The notes below the pieces were generated by a model. It searched no databases. It was not told where the DNA came from and saw only the letters and a list, made by a program, of their open reading frames with translations. A stretch of 64,000 bases of DNA. Source: Lycium barbarum (Eukaryota; Streptophyta; Magnoliopsida; Solanales; Solanaceae). The position numbers were made by a program, and so were the translations under genes. Each line of letters opens with the position of its first letter. Position 1 is the first letter of the stretch. The stretch lies in NCBI RefSeq assembly GCF_019175385.1, contig NC_083341.1, positions 67,489,800 to 67,553,799 on the forward strand, written 5' to 3'. Shown one piece after another: positions 1-13,299 of this stretch.

Positions 1-67
1 TACATGATGCATACGAACAATACAACGAAAGTCCTAGAATCACAAACCTAAGCTCTGATACCAAACT

Positions 68-1085
68 TGCAGCACCCCCTTTTTGGGAAGATGCCACTTA
101 TCCGCTTTACAACCAAGTGCTTAATCAGAGAATCACCAAACCACAAAATAGTTCAAGATACTAATATTTTAAATACCAAGTGCCAAGAAAGCCTTCGAAG
201 CTTCAAATACCAAGTGTCAAGAAAGCTTTCGAAGCAAAGTCATGAAACGTCATTCAGTTAATTAATTTCGCCCAACACATACGTCATGTCATCACATCAA
301 GCACAATCAAATATCAAGAAGGACAGAAGTCCCTATCAAGAAATGGGTTTTGTGGTCTTAATGAGTTGTAGATATATGTCTTGGGGTTCTATAGAAATTT
401 AAATCACCGCAATATCAATTTCGTACAATAATATATGCCAAAAATACTAACAGTAGCACATGGGGGTTTGTAAAACAGAATCTGGGAAGCACCTTCCCTG
501 TACTGCATCACCTCTTTTGGAGTAAATACAAGCAAAAATAGGTTTTGGGGCCTGAAGAAAAGTTATAGATCTATGAAATAGCTTTCGAGATCATCTTTGC
601 TCACTTAAAACTAAATTTTATACAAGGAGATATGCTGAAAATACCAACAGCTGGCCAGTTCAAAAACGGGATTTAGCAACTTACCTCAATCGTCTGGAGT
701 TGTTTGTGGCTCAACCAAAACAGGTTTTGATGATTGATTTAGAGGATGAATATTATGAGAGGAGCGAAGCTCTGGGGTTTTATTTTGGTTGAGGAAACGA
801 AATTGGGGGTAGAGAGGACAAGAGCCCAAAAAGATATTATATATAATACTTTCTTAAGGATTAAGGAAAAAAAAGGTGGTTGACCAAAATATCAAATATC
901 TATTTCTTAATTTTCAAAGATAATAATAATAGGAGTAGTTTACATAACTACACCATAACACTTCAAAAAAGTTCCAAATATCCTCAAATTCAAGTTCAAG
1001 AAGAGCGAAATAAAATATATCCCTACAATCAAGATATGGTCAACCGAAAATTCAAGTGTTAGTTTAAAACATTCGGGGTGTTACA
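68..1085 (-). repeat. P LTR copy a (3' LTR, internally deleted)
   Basis: On the minus strand it starts TGTAACACCCCG at 1085, directly after a polypurine tract, and ends CA at 68, directly before AGTT and a primer-binding site. Compared with copy b it lacks about 610 bp (1511-2120). The junction lies at about 108 and both deletion edges carry CTTA, so a microhomology-mediated deletion is likely. Confidence 0.72.
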
Positions 1086-1102
1086 ACTCTCTCCCCCTTA
1101 AG
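1086..1102 (-). other. Polypurine tract of P
   Basis: The minus-strand sequence CTTAAGGGGGAGAGAGT abuts the TGTAACACC start of the 3' LTR, which is the expected place for plus-strand DNA priming in an LTR element. Confidence 0.7.
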
Positions 1103-1477
1103 AAATTTTGTCCAGAAATTTACCTTATACCAGTCTTGAAAAGGCAATGCAATCATGTCTACAGAGAAAAAAAAAATTTGATTCATGAAAGGATAATGTT
1201 TAAAAACTCGGTTAACAACCTGGTGACCCAAAATATTTCCGACAAGCACATCAAAATCAAGTCTCGTAAATATCACACCTCTAGAAAATGCAAGTGATGA
1301 GAAACATAATAGTTAGTACAACATAGATCAACATCCTCATTAGCTCTACTAAAGAGGAGGCCATGTCTTAGTTCCTATAGAAGAGAAGATCACATTGCAT
1401 TATGGACATGTACATGATGCATACTAATAATACAACAAAAGTCCTAGAATCACAAGCCTAAGCTCTGATACCAAACT
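1103..1477 (-). mobile_element. P internal region, non-coding
   Basis: About 375 bp between the two LTR copies. The minus-strand primer-binding site TGGTATCAGAGC (plus 1462-1473) complements the 3' end of initiator tRNA-Met. A second copy of this site lies at 52-63. No gag or pol motif is visible, so the region supplies only priming and possibly packaging signals. Confidence 0.65.
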
Positions 1478-2975
1478 TGTAGAACCCCCTTTTTGGAAAG
1501 ATGCCACTTACGAATCAAAAGCAAATTTCATACCTCAACGTTCAGAAGAAATTTATTTGGTAAGGTATTCACAATAATTTAATAGTGGAAAGAGGCCCAT
1601 GTATACAAGTTTCAAAAATGCATACCTAAGTGTGTCACATGGATCACGTACAAGTCCCCAAAAGTACGCAAAATGAACATGCTCATGCAAATGTGATCTT
1701 CATCTAAGCTTCCAAATAGCCTACCTCAATTGGCCATCATTAAGTCTTCCTCGGAACATCACATACGATAGTAACAAACTATCGCTAAGCGTAAAGCTTA
1801 GTGACACATAACTTAACTAACATTTCATATCAAAAGGAGAAGTAGGCTATGTAAGGAGTACAACAATAAATTTTAGGAATGAGCATATCAAAATCATCAT
1901 CAAGCACTTAACGGAGGTACCATGATTTCAAGAGAATGAAATATCAAACAAGAACTAAATGAAGGTACAATCCTTTCAAGAGAATAAATATCATATATTA
2001 AAAGAATTCAAGATATCAACAAGCTTTCCAAAGCAAATCCCAGAATTTCACCATTTGGTTAATTTAATCGTGAGCTATGAATCAAATATAAGTTCAAGAA
2101 GTGAGTTCAAGACATAAGCTTATCCGCTTTACAACCAAGTACTTAATCAGAGAATCACCAAACCACAAAATAGTTCAAGATACTAATATTTCAAATACCA
2201 AGTGCCAAGAAAGCCTTCGAAGCGTCAAATACCAAGTGTCAAGAAAGCTTTCGAAGCTAAGTCATGAAACGTCATTCAGTTAGTTAATTTCGCCCAAAAC
2301 ATACGTCATGCCATCACATCAAACACTATCAAATATCAAGAAGGACCGAAGTCCCTATCAAGAAATGGCCTTTGTGGTCTTAATGAATGTTGTAGATATA
2401 TGTCTTGGGGTTCTATAGAAATTTAAATTACCGTAATATCAATTTCGTACAAAAATATATGCCCAAAATACTAACAGTAGAGCATGGGGGTTTGTAAAAC
2501 AGAATCTGGGCAACACCTTCTTTGTACTTCATCACCTTTTTTGAGTAAATACAAGCAAAAATAGGTTTTGGGGCCTGAAAAAAAGTTATAGATCTATGAA
2601 ATAGCTTTCGAGATCATCTTTGCTCACTTAAAACTAAATTGTATACAAGGAGATATGCTGAAAATACCAATAACTGACCAGTTCAAAAACGGGATTTAAC
2701 AACTTACCTCAATCGTCTGGAGTTATTTGTGGCTCAACCAAAACAGGTCTTGATGATTGATTTAGAGGATGAATATTATGAGAGGAGCGAAGCTTTGGGG
2801 TTTTATTTTGGTGGAGGAAATGAAATTGGGGGTGGAGAGGACAAGAGCCCAAAAAGATATTATATATATATATATATATATATATAATACTTTCTTATGG
2901 ATGAAGGAAAAAATAAAGTGGTTGACCAAAATATCAAATATCCATTCCATTTCTTAATTTACTAAGATGATAATA
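1478..2975 (-). repeat. P LTR copy b (5' LTR, start truncated)
   Basis: Matches copy a from about 920 back to 68 and keeps the extra segment 1511-2120. Similarity stops near 2975, so the first ~160 bp seen in copy a (923-1085) are missing and the sequence passes into an unrelated LTR fragment. It includes a short TA microsatellite at 2858-2886. Confidence 0.65.
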
Positions 2976-4284
2976 ATATCCAGCCCAATTTCACACCAGA
3001 AGGTTCACATGCTGTCTCTGACATCATAATTTAAATATGTGATTCACTATACTAAGTCTCATCAAAGGTAAACCATAACCTACCTGGTCTACCGAACCGC
3101 AACAACAACAAGTCATTCTATCGCCTTGCCCTTTCTCTGAAGCTCAAAACCAAAGTAGTCTAAGCATAATCGAATTCTAAATTAGAAATCATGAATAATG
3201 ATACTAATATTGCTATGATATCAATTAAGTCCAATTTAACCCTAGAAATTGGGAAAACGGGCCCACAAGGGCAAAACAAGAAATTCAAGGGTAAAATACC
3301 AAATTGAATCCTAGGTAATCATAACCCCATCATTAATTGTTAATTTAGCTCAAGAATTATCCCCAAATCTGATTTCTAGTAAAAACCCCAAAATTGGGTA
3401 TGAACCCTAATTCTCCAAATTCGAAATTCAACGTGAAAAGTGAAAGATATATGATTACTAAGCTTAGATTCATCAAGTGTTATCATCAAAATCATCAATT
3501 TATCATGTAGGACCCTAAGGGAAAATCTCCCAAAACCCTTCTTCAAATTCCAACTCTAAGGGATTGTAAAAGGGAAGGGGGAATTCTAAGATGATTGTAA
3601 TTAAGGAAGAGTAAAGGATTGGGCAAGGTTGACCTGCAAGAGTTTCTTCAAATTATCTCCAAGAAAAGTTTCTCTAAGCTCCAATATCGAGATATGAAAT
3701 AATGAAGGTCAAAGACTTATTTAAGACATGTTCAATGAAATGTCACTGCCCGTCACCGCCACGGCGGTTGGAATGCCACTACGGCGGCTGGGCTACCGCC
3801 GTAGCGGTATGGCCTACCACCCCAGCGGACATCACACCACCACAGTGGTGCTGGTGGGGCGGCTCTAGTGCCGCCATTGCGGGCACTAGACACTAGATTC
3901 CCCATAAATTTTCTAAGTTTCAATCGAAAATCCAGGTTATTCCCGAAGCCAGGCTCACAACCTAACCACCTAAACCTATACAAAAATATGCTGCGAACGT
4001 ACTTATGGTCTCAAAATTTTCAACGGAGGTCTCGTTGACCAAGTCAATCACCGGTTCCTACTTCCCATTTCCCATATAAAGTCTCGAAACGCGCCAAAAT
4101 GCGTTGGGAACCAAAGCAATCATACATACAGGTTCTAAACAACCATCCGGACCTCTCGGAGTTGACGAAACTTGGAAAAAGGTCCATTTGCCCAAAAGTC
4201 AACCTCGGGTCAAAAGTGAGTCAATCAATGCTCGGAAGTGGCGAAAGTGCCGAAAGAGCCATAACGACCAAATAGGTCGTTACA
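2976..4284 (-). repeat. V-type LTR fragment, minus strand
   Basis: On the minus strand it starts TGTAACGACC at 4284, with an inverted repeat around TAACGACC...GGTCGTTA, like the V LTRs at 38385 and 52239 (TGTAAYGACCCGTTTAG). Only the first ~1.3 kb of a ~3.2-kb LTR is present and the rest is lost at the P junction. No coding sequence is seen; short ORFs here have no recognisable domain. Confidence 0.55.
3755..3887 (-). repeat. GC-rich CCGCC/GGCGG palindrome patch
   Basis: Repeated imperfect palindromes of the kind ACCGCCACGGCGGT in an AT-rich setting. On the minus strand a TATA-like CTTAAATAAG follows at about 3715-3730. Related CCGCTNNAGCGG patches occur in the V LTRs. Confidence 0.6.
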
Positions 4285-4660
4285 TCAGAGGATTGCCAAA
4301 CTCAGGGGCATGCACAAGCCTTTTCAAAGCTACCGTTACAAACACAACGTATCCCTGATGCCAAAGATCCAGAATGACAAAGTCATTAACGACAACCAGA
4401 GATATTACTAGCTTCACAAATGATAAGCCCATTCACTCGCTTGAGTTGGATGGCTACTTTATGACTCAACTTTTTATTTTACTAAATACTTTTATCGTTC
4501 TCTTTACTTTAACAACTTCACCTTGATCTTACAGAAGTTAACATCAGGTCTTCCAAGACAACCAGATATACGAAGCAACAAGCCCATCCGCTGGCCCAAA
4601 GCGAACGGCTATACTATAATTTTACTCTATATCGTGGACATTTGTTCATGCTAACCTGTT
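4285..4660. other. Non-coding stretch, probable Tat-like 3' region
   Basis: No gene or motif recognised. By position, upstream of a hairpin array and, once inserts are removed, of a plus-strand Tat-like LTR at 18795, it is probably the 3' non-coding part of that element. This is inference. Confidence 0.35.
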
Positions 4661-5591
4661 CTCAATCTCACAGGAAATATTATATTTGGGTCATCCGCCC
4701 TTCAAAGAGATGAACTGGACCGTCACCGAAATGACATATTGATTATACTGGAGTCATCCAGACTCTCTGAACCATTACCTCATTCAAGGCAATGTAATAT
4801 TATATTTGGGTCATCTGCCATTCGTCCAGACACACCAGACCATCACTTCGTTCGAAGTGACATACATATTATATTTGATTTTCCAGACTATTTAGATCGT
4901 CACCTCGAACATATTTGATACAATATTGGGCTGTCACCTCGTTCATTATTATAATATTCATCCAAACTCTCTAGAACATCTCTCGTTCAAGGTGACGTAT
5001 CTTATTATGTTTGGGTCATCCACGCTTCATCCAGACACACCAGACCGTTATTTCGTTCGATGTGGCATATCTATTATATTTGATTCTCTAGACTATCCAG
5101 ATCGCCACCTTGTTCGAGGTGACGTATCTTATTTGATACAATGTTGGGTCGTCACCTCGTTCAACGTGACATATTTATTATAATATTCATCCAGACTCTC
5201 CGAACCATAATCTCGTTTAAGGTGACGTATCTTATTACATTTGGGTCATCCGCCCTTTATCCAGACATACCAGACCGTCATTTCGTTCGAAGTGACATAT
5301 CTATTGTATTTCATTCTTCCAGGCTCTCCAAAACGTCACCTCGTTTGAGGTGAGATATCATATTATAGTTGGGACAATGTTGGGCTGTCACCTCGTTCAA
5401 TGTGACATCTTTGATTCTTTCAGACTCTTCGGACCGTCACCTAATTATTTAGGACAATGTTGGGCTGTCATTTCGTTCAAGTGACATATTATATTCATCT
5501 AGACTCGCCAAACTGTCACCTCGTTTGAGGTAAATTATTATTATACTTGGGACGATGTTGAGTTGTCACCTTGTTCAAGTGACATATTATA
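4661..5591 (+). repeat. GTCACC hairpin array, left half
   Basis: Irregular tandem copies, roughly 50-95 bp apart, of a unit centred on GTCACCTCGTTCAAGGTGAC-like inverted repeats (for example 5104-5123, 5148-5168, 5389-5407) with linkers like TTGGGTCATCCGCC. The array resumes at 17098 after the X insertion, so the two halves were once continuous. Tat/Ogre elements are known to carry variable tandem repeats between pol and the 3' LTR, which fits the LTR downstream. Confidence 0.72.
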
Positions 5592-7128
5592 TGTTACACC
5601 TTTTAGTTTTATGCATTAAGATTCGTCGTACGTTAGTTGTCTTAATTTTGGACACCGGGTTTGTTCCTTCGAGGATATATGAGGTTAAACATGCTTAACT
5701 TGTGCTAATAAGTGTTTAAGTTCATGTTCAGTAAGTTATGGAAGGATTGGAGATTAAGTGAATCGACGAGAATACATCTCGTTGAAGTTCCATTTTAAGA
5801 TTGAATTATATGGACCGTATCTTGGGGAATACAGACCGTATTTAAGGATTTTAAAAATTTCCAGAGAAGGCAGTTTTGGAGGTGGTATTATACGGCCAAC
5901 TATATTGACCGTATAATTTTATACGGCCAGGATGTTGGTCGTATAATGTTACATGGCAGAGGATACGAACCATATATATATGATGTTACATCTCGCAAAT
6001 TTTCGCATCGGTTGTGTCAAAGGTAAACTAGCATAAGCGGGAGAGGCCATAGAACCCTCATAAGGTTAAGGAAGACTTTTAACAAGTGTTAACCAAGTAT
6101 CTAAGGGTTCCGGGATCAAGCGAATCAAAGAAATTAAGTTTGTTGAAACCTTGGCGGAATTCTGGATAGAAATTTTTGGTCCAACTTGAGGGAGGTATAT
6201 CGCTCAGCATATAAGGAGTTATTTGTTACACCTTGGAAATTTCCCCCGCTAGCGTACAGTGATTAGGCCAATGAAGGGTATGACGTATATGGTGTTTTGA
6301 CGAGGGACAACGTCCTTTAGACTGGTATTGAGGTGCTAAATAATTGTTAAGAAGGTTCCATAAGGATCGGTGATCAAACGAAATGACGAGAATAAGACTC
6401 AGTGAACTGATGGGTTACACGGTCGATTATACGGACCGTATAACATTATACGGCCGAATAATAGACCGTAAAAGAGTCACAGAATAAGGTTGATGAAGGG
6501 AGGATTTTACGGTCAATTATACGGACCGTATAAAATTATACGGCCCGTATAATGTACCGTCAAGTTGACACAGAAAAGGGGTAGTCACTGGAGCAGTTTT
6601 ACGGTCGATTATATGGACCATATAAATTTATACGGACCGCATAATGATGTCGGGACAGATTTCAATTTTTAAATAAGGACCCAAGTTCATTTTATTTATT
6701 TCATCTTCTCTCTCCACGACCCAACATGTCACACCCTAATCTTGATTAGGGCATGATGGGCACCCGACCCTTACTTGGGGCGGAGCGAACCCGCTAACTC
6801 TTATTACACACATAATCTCTGTGGACCCTTAAATCAAATAAAAATGAAATACATAGTTTAGGCTTTCAGAAACATTCTTTTCGTCGTTCTCAGTTCAAAT
6901 AAAATCTGTAATCATATGGAATTCGTAACATAATGCATAATGACACTTCGGCTTGTAGAGCCTCTTACAAGACTGACAACCCACATATATGACTCTGTCT
7001 GCAAAGTCTCTAACATCAATCAAGAAATCATAACATATATACTCCGACTCGGCAACACTCCGGAAGAAAATGGAGCTCGCCAATCCCGCTGGATCATCTT
7101 CTGACAAAATCTTCTACTTATCTGTATG

Positions 7129-7200
7129 TACCTGCGTGGCATGAAACGCAGCTCCCGAAGAAAGGGGGTCAGTACGGAATATGTACTGAGCATGTAAGGC
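7129..7200 (-). other. LTR double-hairpin block (Z)
   Basis: The minus strand carries CAGTACATATTCCGTACTG, then a CCCCCTTTCTTCGGGAG loop, then a CATGCCACGCAGGT-like end. Nine further copies are in other LTRs of this window. Function unknown. Confidence 0.7.
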
Positions 7201-7319
7201 ATGAAATGTACTAAAGAGGATCATAACCGAAACAGAGATTTACCAGAAACGAACATGACTTTTAAAATCATCACAGCACTTGCCTTTTTAAATGAAAATC
7301 ATGCATGTTAACGTCGTAT

Positions 7320-7640
7320 ATCATATATGCATATAACGTGCCCCAGCCCTCTAATGAGGGATGCGGTGAATAAAATCATGTATGTCAAGATCATGTATCA
7401 TATACGCATGTAACGTGCCCCGGCCCTCTAGTGAGGGACGCGGTAAATAAAATCATGTATGTCAATATCCTGTGTCATATATGCATGTAACGTGCCCCGG
7501 CCCTCTGTTGCGGGTCTCGGTGAATAGAGTCATCATATGCCGTCCTGGCTGCCATTCCCGTATCATCATATCATCATGTACATATACATATAACGTGTCC
7601 CGGCTCGCAAGTGAGAGGGACGCGGTGAACAATGCAGTGG
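7320..7640 (-). repeat. ~76-bp tandem repeats in Z
   Basis: About four units built on GTAACGTGCCCCGGCCCTCT (copies near 7336, 7411, 7490, 7592), each with a GAGGGACGCGGTGAA-like tail. Overlapping ORFs on both strands here arise from the repeat and are not genes. Confidence 0.75.
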
Positions 7641-9386
7641 AATACGCACGAGAACATGCCCTGGCCCGAGACGCAGTGAAGGACATACTGAGGCTTGCAC
7701 GAGCAGAGTAGTGAGAAACCATATGCACATAAATCAAGACTCGATAGATACGTACACTTACCGACATTTGAAGGATCATAAACATGTTTCAAGTCAATCC
7801 GGTTTAGTATGAGAAAGTTATGGACACTTTTACCACAGAACCTCTACGAACGTTTCCAAAGCAATCCAAGACTATATACAAAAGTTAGAGACATTAATAT
7901 TTACAGAGCCTTTTTAGGGACATGAACTCTTTATGCTTTACTCGTTATTCAACCATACAATAAACTCAACTATACTGAGCGTACTTATGTCAAGAAGTGA
8001 ATAAGAATCATAGACAAACTCGGAAACATGTCAAATAGAGCTTCGGAAATCATAGATATGTATCAAAACCATATGAAGTAGCTTATGGAAATCAAGAATA
8101 TTAGCCATCCTAGTGGCTCTAAGAATAGGAATTTCTTTGGAATCATATATATACATTGTCTACTCTTTTCACAAGGATCATGCCAAAAGAAAGAAAGGGC
8201 AAGCCTTACATACCTGTCCCACGTCATATTAGCTACGCTTATTCGTCCAAGCTTGCTAGTCTACATTCAAGAAGACTTACATAATCATTAAATTCATCAT
8301 CATATACTTGTCTTAGTCCTTCAAATGAATTCATTTATAATCTGCCGAAATTTCGACAGCATTTCCCCTGTAAATACACCATCCCCGAGAATTCAATTCG
8401 GCCAAATTATCAACAACGATAACCCGAGAATTCCACTCGGCCAAATTATCAACAATAATCCGAAATCTTTCAAACTTAATAAGGACAACAACAACACATT
8501 TCTTTCTTCCAAATTCATGAACTATACCAATAATCTACACATTAACAACTTCGTCAATCAATCCAAAATACATTCTAACGTTAGTAACTCCTTTTACATA
8601 ATTTGACGACATTTTACTTATATTCAATTCAATCACCACAGCCCAACTTACAATCTTCCAACACATCTCTCGCTTCCAAATTCATGAATTATATCGACAA
8701 CCTACACATTAACAAATTCATTCTTACAAATATAAGAAACCATACTAATATCACATTAACTTCTTCGACAATCCGCAAACGATTTCCACTTCATTTCAAG
8801 CCACTAAATCCTCATTTTACATCATAGAATCTACTACAACAACAATTAAAATACTAGGTAAAATTAGTTCATCACTTCTATACCATACAACACCCACACG
8901 GCTTCATTCCAACATATATAATTCCATGAATTTCATCCATTTCTTCATGCTACAACATGCATAAATCATCCCTAACACAATTAAAAGAAGATTGAATACA
9001 TACCTTTCTCACTCCACTTCTTAACTTGGCTAGGGTTGTAAACTTGCACAAATGAATGGTTTGCTTGCTTCAACAACCACCCCACGTTAATTAGGGCCTT
9101 CAAATTAGTTGGAATACTAGAAGAAAATAATTTTTCTTGATCAATTTCCATGGGCCAAATTTTTGGAACCATGGCCGAATGGCCCCTATTTTTTTTCTCC
9201 AAGTTTTTCTTCTCCAAGCTTCTTGATTTAAAAGATGAATATGCCTTATTTTGTCATCAATTGTATGTATATATATATATATGGCTTCTACCAACACAAA
9301 GTGGACACATGTCCCCTTCTCCCTTTTTCTTGAAGTTTCTCAAAATAAACAAAGATGAATAATTGTCTTGTTCTGTAAGCTTTGGT

Positions 9387-9388
<2 letters not shown>

Positions 9389-9464
<76 letters not shown>
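9389..9464. repeat. (TA)n microsatellite
   Basis: About 38 uninterrupted TA dinucleotides inside solo LTR Z. Length is expected to vary between individuals. Confidence 0.95.
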
Positions 9465-9467
<3 letters not shown>

Positions 9468-10210
9468 CATTAAATAAAAATATGGACATATGCCACACGG
9501 CCAAAATGGTCCCTTCAAGATCCTTCTTGAATTGTTTGTGAAATTTCCGTTTTGCCCCTAGCCTTCCATAATATTACCATGAACCACCTTGTCAATTTCC
9601 CTTTTTACCCTTAGTCTTTGTCAATATTTCCATACTAATAAACAACTTGTATATTAAAATAACTTTGGAAAATAGTCTCGCCCTTAACTTACCACGACTA
9701 CCTTGAAATATCCGAATGTACAAAATACGGGATATAACACAACATCTCTCTAGAACTTTCCAAAACTCTTCCAATACAAGAATCCAAGTGAAAATCAAGA
9801 TCAACAACACCCAAATCCGTGAAATCAAGATTGTGAAATTCATCAAAGTCCATCTACACCAAGAAATTGCAAAGGAAGTGAAGTAGGGTTTTTAGTATAA
9901 AGGAGTATTGCTACTCAAGACTTGTTCAACCACCATCTAAGGTAAGTTTCATGACCATCTCATGTTGTTTAAGGTATTGGAAGGTCAAAATACTTGAATT
10001 ATAGAAAGGCATAGCAAATGGGTCATAAATGGGTAAATAATGCAAGTCGTTGAATGGTAATTGGATTGAATCACTAATGTTGATGTGTTGTGATTATGAA
10101 TACGTTATAAATGATGTTTATATCACGAAACAAGTATTAAATACGCGAAAACACAATAATGAGTTATAAGGATAAATGTGGGAAAATTGGAGAAAAATGG
10201 TGGAATGTCG

Positions 10211-10250
<40 letters not shown>

Positions 10251-11131
10251 TTGTTGGATGCAATATTGTGGATGGTGTTGTGAACGTTTGGAGTCGATAT
10301 AGATTATGGCTAAAGTAGTATGGATAAAGGAAGTGCTGCCCAATTTTCTCTAGAAATAGTGACGCATTCCCTTAGTCGATTAACTAACGTCTATACGAAT
10401 TCTCTCTTGAAGGTAACGATGTGACGTTAAAGGAGAGCAAGTGAACGATAGCTTAGCTAAAAAACAAAGGTATGTGAGGCTAGTCCTTTCCTTCTAATGT
10501 TATGAATCCTATAGTATGAATTCCTTTCCTCGTCATGAGTTTGTATGTTCCGGAAAGCTAACAACCTATATCCATAAATGTCTATATAGGATAAGAGATA
10601 TGATATGACGGTGCCATATTGTTAATGATGCTATTTGTTGCTTACACTCACCTTATATGCTACATCCTTCAAGGTGAGGCAGGATGTCGAAGATTGTTCC
10701 ATAATGACATCGGGGGATCACGACCTTACGTTACCCTGATAAAGTATAATTGAATTTGAGCCCTATGCATGTACTATGATAAGATAAGCATGTTATGATG
10801 ATGATATTACTATTACACCGCGCCTATTTGGCCAGGCAGTCACCGCCAAGGCGGGCAGTTATACACCATGGCCAGATGGCATGGGCAGACACCACTAGTG
10901 GGCGGCGTGAGATGATACCCCGGACGCGGGAGGCCTGGACGCGGGCTAATGTTATTGATTATCACACCGATCCTATATGGATGGGCAGCTTATACATTAT
11001 GCATATATGATATACTGATGAGTATGAGTAAGACAGCATGCATTACTTCTATTATAATTGCCAGTCAGATACAGCTATTTCACATTGGTATTTTCTTTAC
11101 ATCATTGTCTTATTTCATCATTTATGCCTCT

Positions 11132-11200
11132 CATACTCAGTACAATATTCGTACTGACGTCCGTTTTTCTTTGGACGTTGTGTTCATGCCCACAGGTAGA
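11132..11200 (+). other. LTR double-hairpin block (Y)
   Basis: ACTCAGTACAATATTCGTACTGA-like stem followed by GTCC...GGAC and TTCATGCCCACAGGT. Matches the blocks in the other LTRs of this window. Confidence 0.65.
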
Positions 11201-13020
11201 CAGGGAGGTGAGCTTGATCCAGATTCTTAGTAGCTGTCAGCTGATTGAGAGCACTCCATTGTTCGGAGGTGCTTATGATTCTTCTTTTGGTATATAAGTA
11301 CATTTTGGGCATGGCGGAGTCTTGTTCCGTCTATATGTTTAGTATGTCAGTAGAGGCTCGTAGATACGCAGTGTGGGTTAGATGGTCTCACAAGATGCTA
11401 TTGTGTGTATATATTATTTTGATGACCGAGAGGCAAATGCGTGTAAAGCATTTATGTTTCCATATAAAATATGATTTTCCTACAATTAGTGTATAAAGTT
11501 GATAAAAGAGCATTAAGTGAGTAAGATGAGTAGTAGCTCGAGTGGTGCTCGGTGGCCAGTTCCGGGTACCCGTCGCGGCCCCTAGTTAGGTCGTGACATT
11601 ATTGAATTCACAACCTACATAAATTCAAGTTCAGAGAGTCTTCTTTCCAATTCAATTGACAAATTGCAAATCCGAGAAATACGGCCAAAGTTACAGCGCG
11701 TATGAAATTGTATGATTGAAGATACAGACCATATTTATTATACGGCCAGAGATACGACCAGTATAATTCAATGTCGATGAAAATTTTCTGATTTTAGACG
11801 TGACGACCCCTCTTCATTTTAAGTCATTCTAGACATAGCCCCAAGTTCAAGAAAGCTCTAGAGACTTCTCCAAACACATTCAAACATTTATCCCAGCATA
11901 AATCAAAGATCAAAGTGCTTAGGGTCTCAAAGTGAGGTTGAAGCTTGTCTCTTCTACTTGTAAAAGCTTCAGAGGGTATTTCAAGGTGGAGTTATGTTGG
12001 AATTGAAGTGTTTTTGAGGTAAGAATTCCTCTTAGTCTCATGTTTATGAGTTTATGTGGTAAATATGTTAAGATTTTAGGAGAAGAAATTGAAGGAAAAG
12101 CTCAAATATAAATTTGATGATATTTTGAGTTGAAAATTAACTTGAGCTATAATTGTTAGCATGTTTTGAGTATAATTTGTTACGAGGGATAATAGTAATG
12201 TTGGGGAAGTGTTGTATACAAGTGTATATAAGGTTGCTTAATGGTATATCTTTAGATATGGAGAATTTGAGGCTAAAGGAGATCATATGGAGTTGTCGTG
12301 TAAATTGTTGGTTGTGGACCTTGCGGTAATGAATATGAAATAAGGAAAAACTTTCTGTTTCATTTTAGAATTAAGTATCGTTGATATACATGATATACCA
12401 GCGCCATCTAAGTTTGTATATGTATTTCTTATTATAGGATTTGCATGCTTGTTGTAAATAGCTTGATTGGTGGGTTGCTTGGACGACTTGACGTATGTAA
12501 TGTCTATCCTTTCTTTTCTTGGCATGATCCGTAGGTAATTAGCGTTTACCGAATCTAAAAGAAAGAGAATTATTGTTTATAGCTGTCATAGAGGTGTAAC
12601 AATTAAGATGTGATAATGTATCTGTCACACCCTCGTCTTGATAGGGCATGATGGGCACCCGACTCTCATCAGAGTCGAGCGAACCCTTAAACGTTCGCTT
12701 TACCAAAACCTGTCATTTCAAAAACTTTTAAAAACATGGAACTTTTCCAAATAAAGATCATTGTCTTTATACAGATTATGAAAACTTTCAATTAATTACG
12801 TACTTCAAATCAACTGAAATCATCTAAAAATACATACTCTTTTAACATATATAAATGATTCGCACTTCTCGACGCCCTATCTACAAGACACTGTCTGCAA
12901 AGTCTCTAACATATACAAAATACTATGACATAAGTACTTTGACCCGGCAACACTCCGAACTGAGATGGAGCTCGCCAATCCCGCTGGAACGCCTTTAACA
13001 AAGTCTTCTACTCATCTGGG

Positions 13021-13090
13021 TGTACTTGCGTGGCATGAAACGCAGCCCCCGAAGAAAGGGGTCAGTACGGAATATGTACTGAATATGTAA
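13021..13090 (-). other. LTR double-hairpin block (W)
   Basis: On the minus strand: CAGTACATATTCCGTACTG stem, then CCCCTTTCTTCGGGGG stem, then TTTCATGCCACGCA. Nearly identical to the Z copy. Confidence 0.7.
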
Positions 13091-13299
13091 AGCAGTAACA
13101 AATCATAACCATAGCCTAATTTAGGAGAGAAGAAATCACAATCAAACTCAATACCTGCAGCCTTCGCTAGAAGAAGCATAAATGTATACACGAGGTCTCA
13201 AAACGATCCTTAAGTAAATAATGCAAACAAACACACAATCTTCAAGCAAATGATGCAATCTAACACACGTGTCGCTTCCGACATGCTAACCAAATAGTC

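Larger units (their letters stand above)
1..2975 (-). mobile_element. Element P: short LTR element as LTR-internal-LTR-internal array
   Basis: Read on the minus strand this is a 5' LTR (1478 to about 2975), a primer-binding site, a 375-bp internal region, a polypurine tract, a 3' LTR (68-1085), then a second primer-binding site and the start of another internal region running off the window. Positions 1-108 match 1411-1510, and about 108-920 match about 2120-2970. Neither internal region codes for protein, so this is a TRIM/LARD-like derivative that would need enzymes from elsewhere. The LTR-internal-LTR-internal order is what unequal recombination between LTRs gives. Family unassigned. Confidence 0.75.
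6727..9739 (-). mobile_element. Solo LTR Z nested in Y
   Basis: On the minus strand it starts TGTTATATCCCG at 9739 and ends GGTGTGACA at 6727. CAACA is duplicated exactly at 6722-6726 and 9740-9744. It is 3013 bp with no internal domain. Shared LTR modules in its own 5'-3' order: palindrome CTGCCGAAATTTCGRCAG (8341-8370), AGGTATGTAAGGCT-like site (8181-8220), tandem array (7320-7640), double hairpin block (7129-7200). The same LTR start is seen in W, A and S. Confidence 0.87.
6224..11598 (+). mobile_element. Solo LTR Y nested in X (split by Z)
   Basis: Starts TGTTACACC at 6224 and ends GGTCGTGACA at 11598. TTATT is duplicated exactly at 6219-6223 and 11599-11603. Without Z it is about 2.36 kb and resembles X in layout: TTATACGGACCGTATAA-type palindromes (6420-6655), a TATA-like TTTAAATAAGGAC near 6668, splice-donor-like GTAAG at about 9941, AGGTATGTGAGGCT near 10468, and the CAGTAC hairpin block at 11132-11200. 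Carries a (TA)n run near 10214-10245. Confidence 0.85.

Noticed and set aside
7320..7640. Regular repeats considered as CRISPR-like
   Set aside because: Units are whole tandem copies without unique spacers, in plant LTR DNA.
9288..9518. ORF with a long (IY)n run
   Set aside because: Translation of a TA microsatellite.
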